A stretch of DNA of 14,658 nucleotides from an uncultured Megasphaera sp. (GTDB lineage Bacteria > Bacillota > Negativicutes > Veillonellales > Megasphaeraceae). Shown piece after piece: positions 13,868 through 14,658 of the stretch. Numbering within the stretch: position 1 is the stretch's first letter; each line of letters begins with the position of its first letter. The DNA is taken from assembly GCA_937895695.1 (NCBI GenBank), contig CALBLM010000142.1, forward strand, positions 1 through 14,658, written 5' to 3'. The notes under the pieces are model-generated. The model saw nothing but the letters and a program-made list of their open reading frames with translations. It did no database searches and was not told the origin of the DNA. A program made the position numbers and the translations under genes.

Positions 13868-14542
13868 ATGCCTCGTCCCCCACTTACCCTGGAAGAAAAA
13901 CATACAATCGCAACTTCGCTCATTCACGCAGCACAGCATATTATAGTTACAGAAGGCCTCGCAAATGTTACATTGCGTAAAGTATCTAAATTGGCAAATG
14001 TCAATACAGCTATTTTATATCGGCATTTCAGCGATTTGGATGAACTGCTTCTCTTTGCCAGTATTGATTTACTTAAAGAAATGACACATCAATATGTAGA
14101 ACGAAAAGCCAATACTTCTCCATCTAATTCACTGGAAGCGTACATGCAGGAATGGCAATTTTTTTGCCAACATTCATTTCAACATCCTGAATGTATCAAT
14201 CATGTCTTTTTTGGTCGGCACAGTCATCGCTTAGATACGCTTTTACAAGATTACTATGAATTGTTTACTAGCGAATTAACACATTTGGGCGTGACACTAG
14301 CTGATTTACAATACTGTGGCAATTTATACCATACGAATTATCAATATATTACCAAACTCATGGGTGATTCTGTCGATAAAAAATCGTTGGCTTTACTGAA
14401 TGATGTGATGATTGCCTATTTTCATCAATTATTGCTGCAAAAGTTAGCAACCGGCGATCGCTTGGACAATACCGTTTTAACAGAAAAAATGCTCCATACA
14501 TGCCGTACATTACTACGTTGGTCTAAAACGGATACCATCTAA
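13868..14542 (+). CDS. TetR/AcrR-family transcriptional regulator
   Basis: This 224-residue TetR-type regulator has an N-terminal three-helix DNA-binding domain (about 10-60). TIATSLIHAAQHIIVTEGL is followed by the helix-turn-helix VTLRKVSKLANVNTAILYRHF (34-54), with the typical YRHF recognition-helix ending and then SDLDELL. The C-terminal ligand domain (about 65-215) is helical and carries no motif that identifies its ligand. AAAGGAG lies 11 nt before the ATG, a rather long spacing. It is separated from selC by a terminator, and no gene of its own operon is visible before the window ends. TetR proteins often control adjacent exporters; the next gene lies outside the window. Confidence 0.9.
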   Translation: MPRPPLTLEEKHTIATSLIHAAQHIIVTEGLANVTLRKVSKLANVNTAILYRHFSDLDELLLFASIDLLKEMTHQYVERKANTSPSNSLEAYMQEWQFFCQHSFQHPECINHVFFGRHSHRLDTLLQDYYELFTSELTHLGVTLADLQYCGNLYHTNYQYITKLMGDSVDKKSLALLNDVMIAYFHQLLLQKLATGDRLDNTVLTEKMLHTCRTLLRWSKTDTI

Positions 14543-14575
14543 TCTATGATATTGATTACTAATATAGGGGGGCTG

Positions 14576-14658
14576 TAACAAAATGAAAAGATTTTATTTT
14601 TGTTAGGTTCTATAATAAATGTTGGGGTCTTGTGGACATCCGTATTCACAAGACCCCT
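14576..14658. repeat. Two inverted repeats at the right edge: possible insertion-sequence end or terminators
   Basis: TAACAAAA (14576-14583) pairs with TTTTGTTA (14598-14605), and GGGGTCTTGTG (14624-14634) pairs perfectly with CACAAGACCCC (14647-14657). The run GGGGGGCTGTAACAAAA at 14567-14583 resembles the outer ends of some insertion sequences. The second hairpin could instead be a transcription terminator cut by the window edge. No transposase sequence is visible, so the identity is uncertain. Confidence 0.4.

Noticed and set aside
13690..13868. selC as an integration site for a genomic island
   Set aside because: No integrase gene and no repeated copy of the tRNA 3' end was found in the window; a normal terminator follows the tRNA.
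1..14658. CRISPR arrays, rRNA genes, prophage or antiphage cassettes
   Set aside because: No regularly spaced repeats, rRNA sequence or phage/defence proteins were recognised on either strand.

Overview
The window (14,658 bp) looks like chromosomal DNA of a low-to-mid-GC anaerobic Firmicute. The mix of OppBCD, NagA/NagZ, AEC transporter, CobT and a selenocysteine tRNA, with AGGAGG-type ribosome binding sites and TTGACA/TATAAT promoters, would suit a Negativicute such as the Veillonella/Megasphaera group. That placement is an inference from general character, not from a marker gene.

Layout, left to right. 1-2197 (minus strand): the promoter-proximal half of an oligopeptide ABC transporter operon, oppB-oppC-oppD, with oppD running off the left edge. 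2198-2395: a divergent promoter region. 2396-3589 (plus): a PmrA/MdtG-like MFS drug exporter, ending at a bidirectional terminator. 3682-4830 (minus): an AEC-family carrier preceded by a 46-residue single-pass membrane protein, with a terminator hairpin between the two. 4992-7296 (minus): nagA followed by an overlapping nagZ-type hexosaminidase, an amino-sugar/peptidoglycan recycling pair. 7297-7732: a 436-bp AT-rich gap packed with DnaA boxes. 7733-9225 (minus): dinB (DNA polymerase IV) and a downstream gene of unknown function. 9390-11110 (plus): a LysR regulator and an unknown 259-residue protein. 11246-12476 (minus): cobT coupled to a RelB/DinJ-type antitoxin that has no toxin beside it. 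12615-13637 (plus): a LacI-family regulator. 13690-13786 (plus): tRNA-Sec (selC) with its own promoter and terminator. 13868-14542 (plus): a TetR regulator. The last 116 bp hold two inverted repeats and could be the edge of an insertion sequence.

The most notable region is the gap at about 7340-7715. It has five exact TTATNCACA DnaA boxes, three one-mismatch boxes, an 18-bp perfect inverted repeat built around two of the boxes, and further box-centred palindromes. It looks like a replication origin or a DnaA titration/control locus, yet no dnaA, dnaN or rpmH gene is beside it. One exact box overlaps the -35 region of the predicted nagA promoter, which could link amino-sugar recycling to DnaA.

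Other points of interest are the small membrane protein before the AEC carrier (easily missed because of its length), the solitary antitoxin coupled to cobT, and the stand-alone selC. Functions of transporters and regulators are family-level assignments; no substrate or ligand can be read from the sequence.
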